Assembly: GCA_946186175.1 (NCBI GenBank)
Contig: CAMHMG010000165.1
Coordinates: 1 to 6,881 of the forward strand
Direction: 5' to 3'
From: an uncultured Clostridia bacterium
Lineage (GTDB): Bacteria > Bacillota > Clostridia > Lachnospirales > Lachnospiraceae
DNA: 6,881 nucleotides
The position numbers were made by a program, and so were the translations under genes. This document shows, piece after piece, positions 1 through 5,911 of this stretch; position 1 is the stretch's first letter; each line of letters begins with the position of its first letter. The notes beneath the pieces were generated by a model. That model was given only the letters and a program-made list of their open reading frames with translations. It did no database searches and was not told where the DNA came from.

Positions 1-55
1 GGTTCTTTTTTTGCGTCAAAGAAAAACCTCAGCTAGATCGATTCCGGTTCTGGGC
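1..55. repeat. 55-bp direct repeat, copy 1
   Basis: Positions 1-55 are identical, base for base, to 86-140, so the two copies have a period of 85 bp. The copy starts with GGTTC and seven T, runs through GCGTCAAAG and a central ATCGAT (37-42), and ends GGTTCTGGGC. Copy 1 begins at the first base of the window, so it may be one of a longer series outside. Together with 56-81 it makes a unit of about 82 bp with imperfect inverted ends: the left end at 1-20, and the right end at 64-81, which reads TTTGACG then AAAAAGAACCC. That is the look of a small palindromic intergenic repeat (REP or MITE type). I do not recognise a named family. No coding role is visible. Confidence 0.9.
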
Positions 56-63
56 ACTATAAG

Positions 64-105
64 TTTGACGAAAAAGAACCCACAGGGTTCTTTTTTTGCG
101 TCAAA
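64..105. terminator. Hairpin between the repeats, possible bidirectional terminator
   Basis: AAAAAGAACCC (71-81) is the exact reverse complement of GGGTTCTTTTT (85-95), with only ACA as loop. The stem continues with TTTGACG (64-70) against CGTCAAA (99-105), after a three-base bulge TTG at 96-98. The GAACCC/GGGTTC core followed by seven T on the + strand is what an intrinsic terminator looks like. The A-run on the left gives five T for the minus strand, so it could stop transcription from both sides. The upstream gene it would serve lies outside the window. The same pairing also forms the inverted ends of the repeat unit, so the structure may belong to a mobile or palindromic repeat and only incidentally act as a terminator. 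Confidence 0.6.
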
Positions 106-140
106 GAAAAACCTCAGCTAGATCGATTCCGGTTCTGGGC
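86..140. repeat. 55-bp direct repeat, copy 2
   Basis: This is a perfect second copy of 1-55. The match stops sharply at 140: position 141 (C) differs from position 56 (A), and everything after it is unlike the sequence after copy 1. The inverted right end found after copy 1 (64-81) is missing here, so copy 2 looks truncated or is joined to older flanking DNA at 140/141. The flank from 141 on reads as codons of a minus-strand gene remnant, which suggests this junction is where the repeat landed in, or recombined into, that gene. Confidence 0.9.
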
Positions 141-266
141 CTGGACACGGAATATTTCATTTAATGTTTCTTTAGTAGCTTCAACGCATTGCCCGTCTGC
201 TATTTGTTGTTCTGCTCTGCCTATTTTTTCTGTTAATTCTTTGTCCAAATAATGACAGAGTCTTAC
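114..266 (-). pseudogene. Minus-strand gene remnant, possibly the end of an antitoxin
   Basis: Read on the minus strand, 266 down to 141 is open and protein-like: VRLCHYLDKELTEK, then IGRAEQQIADGQ, then CVEATKETLNEIFRVQ. It then runs into the 55-bp repeat, which supplies eight more codons (AQNRNRSS) and a TGA at 114-116. An in-frame stop (267-269) closes it upstream. There is no ATG; the only plausible start is a TTG at 248. The charged helix with the pattern AEQQIADGQ followed by EATKETLNEIF resembles the C-terminal part of RelB/DinJ-type antitoxins of toxin-antitoxin pairs (from memory, low confidence). No toxin gene lies beside it. The missing N-terminus and the repeat-derived tail suggest a decayed gene, but a very small real gene or chance cannot be excluded. 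Confidence 0.4.
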
Positions 267-281
267 TTATTATTTACCTAC

Positions 282-310
282 TTGACTGATAAAGAATAAG
301 ATGATAAAGT
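282..310 (+). promoter_or_regulatory. Candidate promoter for the sensor operon
   Basis: TTGACT (282-287, five of six -35 consensus bases) is followed, after an ideal 17-bp gap, by TAAAGT (305-310, four of six -10 bases). Transcription would start near 317, leaving an untranslated leader of about 58 bases before the ATG at 375. The region 311-374 is AT-rich and holds no other clear signal except the GGAGG ribosome binding site at 366-370. Confidence 0.5.
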
Positions 311-374
311 CGAACGTGGTTAAAGTAATAATTAATAGATTTTCTTAGTTTGAGGATATATATTTGGAGGAACA

Positions 375-1385
375 ATGAGCAAAAGTAGAAAAAAACAAAA
401 ATGGCATGATGAAATAAGATTAATAATGATACTTATATTTATTTTAATTGTAATGATAGCTATGTTCATTTATGTTCATTTTATATTAAAAAAGGGTGTT
501 CAGGAAGATGCTAATTATACTCGTCATTTTATTTTTATTAGTAAATCAGAGGATTCATATACTGCAAATGATATATATAAGGAAGCTAAGGAATATGGAA
601 AGAAACATGGAATATACGTCGAAAGTCTTAGTAAAAGCACAAGCTTGAATTATACAGTAGCTGATTATTTGAAAATGGCTACAGCGTTAAATGTTGACGG
701 GATAATTGTTGAAGCATCAGATGACGTAATGATCAGAAGGGGAATAAACGGTGCGAATGAAGCAGGTATTCCTGTTATTACTTTATTATCAGATTGTCCG
801 CGTTGTTACAGAAAGTCATTTATGGAACTTGGGGAGTATAATTTAGGTAGAGAGTATGGAAGAATAATTATTGATATAACAAAAACTAGAAAACCAAAGG
901 TCATGGTACTGGTAGATGATAACGAAGAGAATCAGGTCGGTGATATTATATATGGATTGACAGAAACATTAGAAAATGAAGGAAATCATCTTGAAGTTAA
1001 TATAATAAGAGAAGAAGTTGATGGTTCACTTAACTTTAGATTAATGAACAAAGTAAGTGAAATAATATCTAATAATGAAGAAAAGCCGGATATTATAGTA
1101 TGTTTAAATGAAAGAGATACACAAATTGTACATCAGGCGATAGTTGATTATTCATTATCCGGTGATGTGCAAGTTATAGGAACCGGTATTTCAGGGTCGT
1201 TATTAACTTCTGTAAGGGATAATGAATTTTCTGCATTGGTTGATGCTGATGCTAAGCAGGCAGGCATGATGTGTATTGATGCATTGATTAAATATATACA
1301 AACAGGTGAAATAGAGGATCATATAATTGTTGACGATACCATTGTTATAAGAGATAATGTTGAGAGGTATATTAATGAATATTAA
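375..1385 (+). CDS. Membrane-anchored sugar-binding sensor protein (XylFII-like)
   Basis: This 336-residue protein is a periplasmic-binding-protein fold held at the outer face of the membrane. A basic N-terminus (KSRKKQK) precedes one hydrophobic segment at about 15-38. The region from about 50 to 330 matches the sugar-binding family (Peripla_BP_4, ribose/xylose/ChvE type), with VDGIIVEASDD near 108-117 and GIPVITLLSD near 131-140. There is no lipobox cysteine, so it is tethered by the membrane helix and is not a lipoprotein. The start is set by GGAGG at 366-370. It is the first gene of an operon with a kinase and a YesN-type regulator, the arrangement of XylFII-LytS-YesN in Clostridium beijerinckii. 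There the anchored protein binds D-xylose and controls the kinase. I infer a sensing role and not transport. The sugar is unknown. An unusual CPRC motif lies at 141-144. Confidence 0.85.
   Translation: MSKSRKKQKWHDEIRLIMILIFILIVMIAMFIYVHFILKKGVQEDANYTRHFIFISKSEDSYTANDIYKEAKEYGKKHGIYVESLSKSTSLNYTVADYLKMATALNVDGIIVEASDDVMIRRGINGANEAGIPVITLLSDCPRCYRKSFMELGEYNLGREYGRIIIDITKTRKPKVMVLVDDNEENQVGDIIYGLTETLENEGNHLEVNIIREEVDGSLNFRLMNKVSEIISNNEEKPDIIVCLNERDTQIVHQAIVDYSLSGDVQVIGTGISGSLLTSVRDNEFSALVDADAKQAGMMCIDALIKYIQTGEIEDHIIVDDTIVIRDNVERYINEY
1362..1367 (+). promoter_or_regulatory. Ribosome binding site that sets the kinase start
   Basis: GAGAGG lies seven bases before the ATG at 1375. The earlier in-frame ATG at 1357 has no comparable site at the right distance. 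This favours the 1375 start, inside the end of the preceding gene, and suggests that the two are translated in a coupled way. Confidence 0.6.
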
Positions 1386-2856
1386 GAAGGGATCTTTTAG
1401 TGAACAGGTAATAAAAATTTTTTTATTGACTTTTTTCATTATGTTTATAGTCAATATATTTATTTTAAACAATATGAAATCTGTATTAGATAATGTAGAC
1501 TTGACATATGAGGGCAACAGAAAATTAATGGAAATGCGTGACAGTTTGGATAGTATTCATCTTGGAATGCAGGAATACCTTAATACTAAAGACGAGAATA
1601 CTCTTAATAAATTCTATTCAGATGAGGATAAATTTAAGGATTTAATCAAAAATCTTAAGCATGATTCAGTTAAAACGGAGTTGCAGATCAAAGAAAATGG
1701 TCTTTATAATTTATCTGAGGAATATATTCAGAGTGTTAACCAGACCGTAATAGCAAAAAAAGGTAAAAATATTGAGAAATATCAGGAATACCAGAATAAA
1801 GCAAACTCTGAATATGAATATACGACATCATATATGACTAATCTTAACAATTTAATGTTTCTTAATAATTCTTCTTCATATAAGAGAATGTTGGAACTGA
1901 CAAAGTATACAGAAGTATTATATAGCATTATTATTATGCTTTCAGGATTCCTTGATATATGTATATTAGTTCTGTCTATAAGAAAATTAACAGATCCGCT
2001 TAAAAAACTTGCTGAAACAGCTGAAGAAGTCGGAAATGGAAACCTTGATATTGTGCTTGTTGAAAGTAATGCAGTTAATGAGATAGGAACGGTTAATCGA
2101 GCATTTAATCAAATGGTTGTCAGCCTTAAGGATTACATTGACAGATTCAGGCAAAGTCTTCAGAAGGAGAGTGCTCTAAAGGAAAAATCAATACGTATGG
2201 AGTCATCAGTTAGAGAGGCTGAATTAAAATATCTGCAAGCGCAGATTGATCCACATTTTCTTTTTAATACGCTAAATGCAGGTGCTCAATTGGCAATGAT
2301 GGAAGGCGCTGATAAAACATATAATTATATTCATAAGGTTGCAGATTTTTTCAGAACCAAGATCAAAAAAGATTCATACTTCTCCACAATTTACGAAGAG
2401 CTTAATATAGTTGATGATTACATTTATATTCTTAATGGAAGATATTCAGGAGAGATAATATATACAGCAAATGTTGAGGAGGGACTAGGTAATATCAGTA
2501 TACCCAGTATGATATTCCAACCTATAGTAGAAAATAGTATTAAACACGGTCTTTCAGAGGTGGATTGGGAGAAACATATTGATATTTCGGTATATGAAGA
2601 AGATGATAATGTGGTTGTATCAATTAGAGATAATGGTGTAGGAATGTCCCAAGACATTATTAATAAGATAATGGCAGGTGAATCTGTTCATGAGTACGAA
2701 CATAAAAAAGGTGAAGGTATTGGAATGGATAATGTTATAGAAAGACTTAGAAATTTTTATAATACAGACAATGTTGTGGAAATAACAAGTGTAGGACCTA
2801 ATATGGGTGTTGAAGTGGCATTATTTATTCCAAAGAACAGTAAGGAGATTAACTAA
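1375..2856 (+). CDS. Sensor histidine kinase, LytS/YesM type
   Basis: This 493-residue membrane kinase pairs with the YesN-type regulator next door. Numbering from the ATG at 1375: membrane helix about 13-33; an outside region about 34-180 that looks mostly helical; second helix about 181-202; HAMP linker about 203-255 (LTDPLKKLAE through NEIGTVNRAFNQMV); a charged helical stretch; then the His_kinase domain. The phosphate-accepting histidine is H294 in QAQIDPHFLFNTLN. The ATPase domain shows the N-box FQPIVENSIKHGL (381-393), RDNGVGM (418-424) and GEGIGMDNVIERL (446-458), so it looks active. The gene overlaps the binding-protein gene by 11 bp. An ATG at 1357 would add six residues but has no good ribosome binding site. 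The outside region has no recognised sugar-binding fold, so the signal probably comes from the anchored binding protein (inference from the XylFII-LytS complex). Confidence 0.92.
   Translation: MNIKKGSFSEQVIKIFLLTFFIMFIVNIFILNNMKSVLDNVDLTYEGNRKLMEMRDSLDSIHLGMQEYLNTKDENTLNKFYSDEDKFKDLIKNLKHDSVKTELQIKENGLYNLSEEYIQSVNQTVIAKKGKNIEKYQEYQNKANSEYEYTTSYMTNLNNLMFLNNSSSYKRMLELTKYTEVLYSIIIMLSGFLDICILVLSIRKLTDPLKKLAETAEEVGNGNLDIVLVESNAVNEIGTVNRAFNQMVVSLKDYIDRFRQSLQKESALKEKSIRMESSVREAELKYLQAQIDPHFLFNTLNAGAQLAMMEGADKTYNYIHKVADFFRTKIKKDSYFSTIYEELNIVDDYIYILNGRYSGEIIYTANVEEGLGNISIPSMIFQPIVENSIKHGLSEVDWEKHIDISVYEEDDNVVVSIRDNGVGMSQDIINKIMAGESVHEYEHKKGEGIGMDNVIERLRNFYNTDNVVEITSVGPNMGVEVALFIPKNSKEIN
2842..2847 (+). 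promoter_or_regulatory. Ribosome binding site that sets the response regulator start
   Basis: AAGGAG sits ten bases before the ATG at 2858, inside the last codons of the kinase gene. The protein from 2858 begins MYKVLIADDE, the usual first strand of a receiver domain. The upstream in-frame extension to 2807 would only add residues read from the overlapping kinase codons. Confidence 0.7.
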
Positions 2857-2857
2857 G

Positions 2858-4480
2858 ATGTATAAAGTATTAATTGCAGATGACGAAAGTATAGTAATTG
2901 ATGCGCTGAAATTTATTATTAACAGTAACTATAAAGAAGAATGTGTTATTGAAACAGCTAATACAGGCAGGAGAGTTATAGAGCAGGCTGAGTATTTCAG
3001 ACCGGATATTGTTTTTATGGATATTCAAATGCCGGGAATTAACGGAATAGAGGCTATGCGCGAAATCAGGAAAAGCAATGACAATATCATTTTTATTGTT
3101 GTCAGTGCATTTGTTAAGTTTGATTACGCTAAAGATGCAATAGATATTGGGGTGCTTGAATATATAAACAAACCTATTAATAAAGATGAAATAGTTGAGA
3201 CTCTCAAAAAAGCAATGGAAAAAGTCGATATGACTAAGAGCAAGCGTAGCGAGGATCTTGCCAATAAAGAGAAGTTGGAGATAGTCACTCCAATTATTGA
3301 GAATGGTTTTATTTATTCATTAATTTATCAGAATAATAATCTTGAGGATCTGAATAATTACAAAACACTTTTGGGAATTGAAGAAGATGCAGGATATATT
3401 ATGTCTCTTCAGTTTGGAGATGCCGCTGAATGCGACAGTATGAAGAATCCTATAGGCTCTAGTGTAAGACTTCAAAAGGAATACCCCAGAATAAAATCTG
3501 TAATTAAGGCTTTTTTCAGATGCTGTGTAGGCGCCATGATGGGAAATATGATACTGATATTCGTTCCGATGGATGTAAGCGGGCAGGATGACGAATATGA
3601 GATGAGAGTAACAATAATTGATAATGCAAGAAAAATGACGCGAGAGCTGTGTAATGTCTTTGATGCACGTTTCAGAGTAGGAATCGGATCGATACATGAT
3701 ATTGATAATCTTGTGGAATCATATAATGAGGCGATGAGATCCTTGTCTTATAACAGTTCGGACTCGGTTGTTCATGTTAAGGATATGCCGATCTTATGTA
3801 ATTTTGATGAGGATTACCCGATCAATACAGAGAGAGCATTGTTCAAATGTATTGAAGAAGGTAATGTTAATAAAGCCACATATTATGCTAAGGAATTTTT
3901 TGACTGGATGATGGACAGGCATAGAGAAAATGTGATGGATGTTAAGCTTAAAGTTCTTGAATTTGTATTAAGAGCAGAAACTATAGGATTTGAAAGCGGT
4001 GGAATGGTATATCATTTTAACATGAGAAGCGAATACTTAAACACTATTAATGGTATAGTTACATATGATCAGCTATATGATTGGTTCCAAGTGAAAATAA
4101 ACAGCGTATGTCATAATATACTGACTAAGAAGGAAGAGAGCAGCGTAGATATAATCAGAAATGCTAAGGAATATATTGAAAACAATTATTCAAAGGATTT
4201 GATACTTGATGATGTTTCTAAAGAATTTCAGATCAGTCCTTATTACTTTAGTAAGTTATTTAAAAAACGTACAGGCAGTACATTTATAGAGTATCTTACA
4301 ATGATAAGGATAGAAAAGGCAAAACAGTTACTTAGAAATACTTCAAAAAGTATGAAAGAGATATGCATGGAGATAGGTTATTCTGATGCTAATTATTTCA
4401 GCCGTACATTTAAGAAAAATGTGGGTGTTACACCGTCTGAATATAAGGAAGGCAAGGAACAAATAACGGAAATTCAATAA
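2858..4480 (+). CDS. Response regulator, YesN type, with AraC DNA-binding domain
   Basis: This 540-residue cytoplasmic transcription regulator starts one base after the kinase stop. Residues 1-115 are a receiver domain with the acidic pair D8/D9, the phosphate acceptor D55 (IVFMDIQMPG), S83 and K105 (NKP), all of the residues expected for activity. The middle (about 179-300) contains FRVGIGSIHDIDNLVESYNEA, a stretch typical of the GGDEF-like central domain in YesN and CdaR proteins. Here it lacks a GGDEF motif, so no nucleotide cyclase activity is expected. The end (about 431-533) is an AraC-type double helix-turn-helix: ILDDVSKEFQISPYYFSKLF, then EICMEIGYSDANYFSRTFKK and GVTPSEYKEG. Phosphorylated by the neighbouring kinase, it should bind DNA direct repeats. 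The most likely target is the transporter promoter region at 4527-4682, which is an inference from position. The gene is followed at once by a terminator. Confidence 0.93.
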   Translation: MYKVLIADDESIVIDALKFIINSNYKEECVIETANTGRRVIEQAEYFRPDIVFMDIQMPGINGIEAMREIRKSNDNIIFIVVSAFVKFDYAKDAIDIGVLEYINKPINKDEIVETLKKAMEKVDMTKSKRSEDLANKEKLEIVTPIIENGFIYSLIYQNNNLEDLNNYKTLLGIEEDAGYIMSLQFGDAAECDSMKNPIGSSVRLQKEYPRIKSVIKAFFRCCVGAMMGNMILIFVPMDVSGQDDEYEMRVTIIDNARKMTRELCNVFDARFRVGIGSIHDIDNLVESYNEAMRSLSYNSSDSVVHVKDMPILCNFDEDYPINTERALFKCIEEGNVNKATYYAKEFFDWMMDRHRENVMDVKLKVLEFVLRAETIGFESGGMVYHFNMRSEYLNTINGIVTYDQLYDWFQVKINSVCHNILTKKEESSVDIIRNAKEYIENNYSKDLILDDVSKEFQISPYYFSKLFKKRTGSTFIEYLTMIRIEKAKQLLRNTSKSMKEICMEIGYSDANYFSRTFKKNVGVTPSEYKEGKEQITEIQ

Positions 4481-4487
4481 GAAGATT

Positions 4488-4525
4488 AAATGCTGGTCTG
4501 TTATTTTAAAGACTAGCATTTTTTT
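4488..4525 (+). terminator. Intrinsic terminator of the sensor operon
   Basis: ATGCTGGTC (4490-4498) pairs with GACTAGCAT (4511-4519), with one G-T wobble and a 12-base loop. Flanking A and T residues lengthen the stem, and an uninterrupted run of seven T occupies 4519-4525. It begins eight bases after the regulator stop codon, so the sensor genes and the transporter genes are separate transcription units, apart from any readthrough. Confidence 0.88.
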
Positions 4526-4533
4526 GTATAGGA

Positions 4534-4561
4534 TTTTGATGATTCAAATTTGTGCTATGAT
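4534..4561 (+). promoter_or_regulatory. Candidate distal promoter before chvE
   Basis: TATGAT (4556-4561) is preceded by TG one base earlier (4553-4554), which makes an extended -10 element. A weak -35 match, TTTTGA (4534-4539), lies 16 bp upstream. It would start transcription near 4568. It overlaps the left end of the A-tract direct repeat, so it might be an alternative start or might be blocked by a bound regulator. It is less convincing than the proximal site because of its distance from the gene. Confidence 0.35.
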
Positions 4562-4598
4562 GTGAAAAAAAAGATAGAAATATGACAAAAAAAAACAG
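4561..4598 (+). promoter_or_regulatory. A-tract direct repeat, candidate regulator binding site
   Basis: TGTGA followed by an eight-A run (4561-4572) and TATGAC followed by a nine-A run (4581-4595) are two similar blocks. The TRTGA motifs are 20 bp apart and the A-runs start 22 bp apart, close to two helical turns. The blocks sit just upstream of the proximal promoter's -35 position. AraC-family and YesN-type regulators usually bind two direct half-sites on one face of the DNA, so this is the best operator candidate. Phased A-runs could equally act as curved DNA or an UP element that helps RNA polymerase. Confidence 0.35.
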
Positions 4599-4609
4599 TA
4601 AGTAGCAAG

Positions 4610-4636
4610 TTATTTTAGTTAAAGTGGTGATATACT
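4610..4636 (+). promoter_or_regulatory. Candidate proximal promoter of the transporter operon
   Basis: TATACT (4631-4636, five of six -10 bases) is preceded by TG at 4628-4629, giving a good extended -10. The only -35-like sequence is TTATTT (4610-4615) at a short 15-bp spacing, a poor match. A strong -10 with a weak -35 is what is expected of a promoter that depends on an activator, here presumably the YesN-type regulator. The start would be near 4643, leaving a leader of about 40 bases that contains the ribosome binding site GGAGG at 4670-4674. Confidence 0.5.
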
Positions 4637-4641
4637 TAACT
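4617..4641. repeat. Inverted repeat over the proximal -10
   Basis: AGTTAAAGT (4617-4625) and ACTTAACT (4634-4641) are reverse complements apart from one extra A in the left arm, separated by eight bases. The right arm overlaps the TATACT -10 element, so a protein bound here would block transcription. It could be an operator for a second, repressor-type control such as a sugar or carbon regulator, but it does not look like a standard cre site. Short AT-rich inverted repeats also arise by chance. Confidence 0.3.
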
Positions 4642-4682
4642 CAACCCCAAAAAAGGAAATATTTTATACGGAGGTATGTAAA

Positions 4683-5894
4683 ATGAAGAAAAAAGTTTTG
4701 AGTTTCTTACTCGCAGCAACTATGGTTATGGGACTTGCTACAGGTTGTGGTTCAAGCTCATCTACATCAGAGGGGTCTGATTCAAGTGATGACGCAGCAA
4801 CAACCGAGGCAGCTGCAGCAGATGATGCATCTGATTCAAGTGATGATGCAGCAGCTTCAAGCTCAGCAGATGGTGAGCTTCAGGTAGGTATCGTATTACC
4901 AACAAAGGACGAGCCAAGATGGTTACAGGATCAGGCTAAGTTCGAAGAGATCTTAGGAGATGCTGGTTTTACTAATCAGGTATTATTCAGTCAGGGTTCT
5001 TCATCAACAGAGAAGACTAACGTTGAGACATTAATCTCTAAGGGTATCAAAGTTTTGATCATCTGTCCACATGATGATGCAGCAGCAGCAGCAGCAGTTC
5101 AGGAAGCTAGAGATGCTGGAGTTAAGGTTATCTCTTATGACCGTCTTATCACAGGAACAGACGCAGTTGACTACTATGTAACATTCGATAGTAAGGCAGT
5201 TGGTGCTGCTCAGGGTCAGTACCTTATCGACAATGCTCCAGAGGGAAGCGATATTCCACTTTACCTCTTCGCTGGTGCAGCTACAGATAACAACGCTTTC
5301 ATCTTCTTCGAGGGTGCTTGGAGCGTACTTCAGCCAAAGATTGCTGACGGAACATTCAAGATTGCTAACTCTGACGAAGCAGAAGCACTTAAAGATAAGG
5401 CAGAGCTTTCAAGAGAAGAAATCGGTAAGATCATCGGTCAGATCACAACAGATTGGGATTTCAACGTAGCTAAGTCTAAAGCAGAGGCTAACCTTACAGC
5501 AGTTGGTGCTGATATGAAGGGTGATGTTCTTGTATTAGCTCCTAACGATGGTACAGCTCGTTCAATCGCAGACGTATTCGCATCAGACAAAGATGTAAGC
5601 AGCTATGTAGTAACAGGTCAGGATTCAGAGAAGGCTTCAGTTCAGTACATTATCGATGGTAAGCAGTCTATGACAGTATTCAAGGATACAAGAACATTGG
5701 CAGCTGACTCAGTTGCAATGGCAGTTGACATTCTTGATGGCAAAGAGCCTGCTACAGATTCAACATACGACAATGGAAATATCGAAGTTCCTGCTAAGCA
5801 GACAGATATCAATGTTGTAACAAAAGACAATGTAAAAGAAGTTCTTATAGATTCAGGATATTATGAAGCTTCTGAATTTACCGGATTAGAGTAA
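4683..5894 (+). CDS. chvE: Sugar ABC transporter substrate-binding lipoprotein, ChvE type
   Basis: This 403-residue protein captures monosaccharides outside the cell for the ABC importer encoded next. A lipoprotein signal (MKKK, hydrophobic core, LATGC) puts the lipidated cysteine at C22. Residues 23-63 are a flexible linker of almost only Ser, Asp and Ala. The binding domain (about 65-400) closely follows Agrobacterium ChvE: VISYDRLI (149-156), a YYVTFDSKAVG stretch at 164-174, FFEGAWSVLQP (208-218), TGQDSEKASV (311-320), TVFKDTRTLA (331-340) and the tail VLIDSGYYE. Known family ligands include xylose, arabinose, galactose and glucose; which one applies here is not visible. GGAGG lies eight bases before the ATG. 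Codon use differs from the sensor genes: almost no ATA (only I389) and much AAC, ATC and TTC, as in highly expressed genes. In-frame repeats occur at 4776-4853 and 5079-5097. Confidence 0.93.
   Translation: MKKKVLSFLLAATMVMGLATGCGSSSSTSEGSDSSDDAATTEAAAADDASDSSDDAAASSSADGELQVGIVLPTKDEPRWLQDQAKFEEILGDAGFTNQVLFSQGSSSTEKTNVETLISKGIKVLIICPHDDAAAAAAVQEARDAGVKVISYDRLITGTDAVDYYVTFDSKAVGAAQGQYLIDNAPEGSDIPLYLFAGAATDNNAFIFFEGAWSVLQPKIADGTFKIANSDEAEALKDKAELSREEIGKIIGQITTDWDFNVAKSKAEANLTAVGADMKGDVLVLAPNDGTARSIADVFASDKDVSSYVVTGQDSEKASVQYIIDGKQSMTVFKDTRTLAADSVAMAVDILDGKEPATDSTYDNGNIEVPAKQTDINVVTKDNVKEVLIDSGYYEASEFTGLE
4776..4853 (+). repeat. Internal duplication in the lipoprotein linker
   Basis: The 24 bases at 4776-4799 and those at 4830-4853 are the same except for one C/T change (4793 against 4847). 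They are 54 bp apart, which is 18 codons, so the frame is kept. Both encode SDSSDDAA. It looks like a recent in-frame duplication that lengthened the linker between the lipid anchor and the binding domain. Confidence 0.8.
5079..5097 (+). repeat. GCA triplet run inside chvE
   Basis: Six GCA codons in a row plus a G encode alanines 133-138, just after HDD (130-132) and at the start of a helix of the binding domain. Slippage would add or remove whole alanines without breaking the frame. A pure codon run is notable because GCA is also the gene's favoured alanine codon, so codon bias alone explains part of it. Confidence 0.8.
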
Positions 5895-5911
5895 TTAATT
5901 ATAAGAAGGGA

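Noticed and set aside
1..140. Possible CRISPR array (repeat, 30-bp spacer, repeat)
   Set aside because: Only two repeats are visible, 55 bp is too long for a usual CRISPR repeat, and the 'spacer' is the inverted complement of the repeat start, so it is part of the same element.
1357..1374. Upstream ATG for the kinase (six extra residues)
   Set aside because: No suitable ribosome binding site precedes it, while the ATG at 1375 has GAGAGG at a seven-base distance.
1203..1517. Minus-strand open frame of 104 codons across the end of the sensor gene and the start of the kinase gene
   Set aside because: It lies antisense to two well supported overlapping genes, has no recognisable domain, and its residues are what AT-rich antisense reading gives.
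2424..2657. Minus-strand open frame inside the kinase gene
   Set aside because: It is antisense to the conserved ATPase domain, with no domain or ribosome binding site of its own.
2807..2857. Upstream ATG for the response regulator (17 extra residues)
   Set aside because: The extension is read from kinase codons and precedes the normal receiver-domain start MYKVLIADDE, which has its own AAGGAG site.
3320..3697. Minus-strand open frame of 125 codons inside the response regulator gene
   Set aside because: It is antisense to the central domain of a clear gene and has no protein-like pattern.
4568..4682. Riboswitch in the leader of chvE
   Set aside because: The leader is A-rich with no conserved multi-stem fold or known aptamer motif that I can see, and the only inverted repeat overlaps a -10 element, which fits DNA-level control better.
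5200..5469. Second + strand open frame inside chvE
   Set aside because: It is a shifted frame of a strongly conserved gene; its Ser/Thr/Leu/Gln-rich sequence is the frame shadow of the chvE codons.
5642..5830. Minus-strand open frame inside chvE
   Set aside because: It is antisense to conserved chvE motifs and has no independent support.
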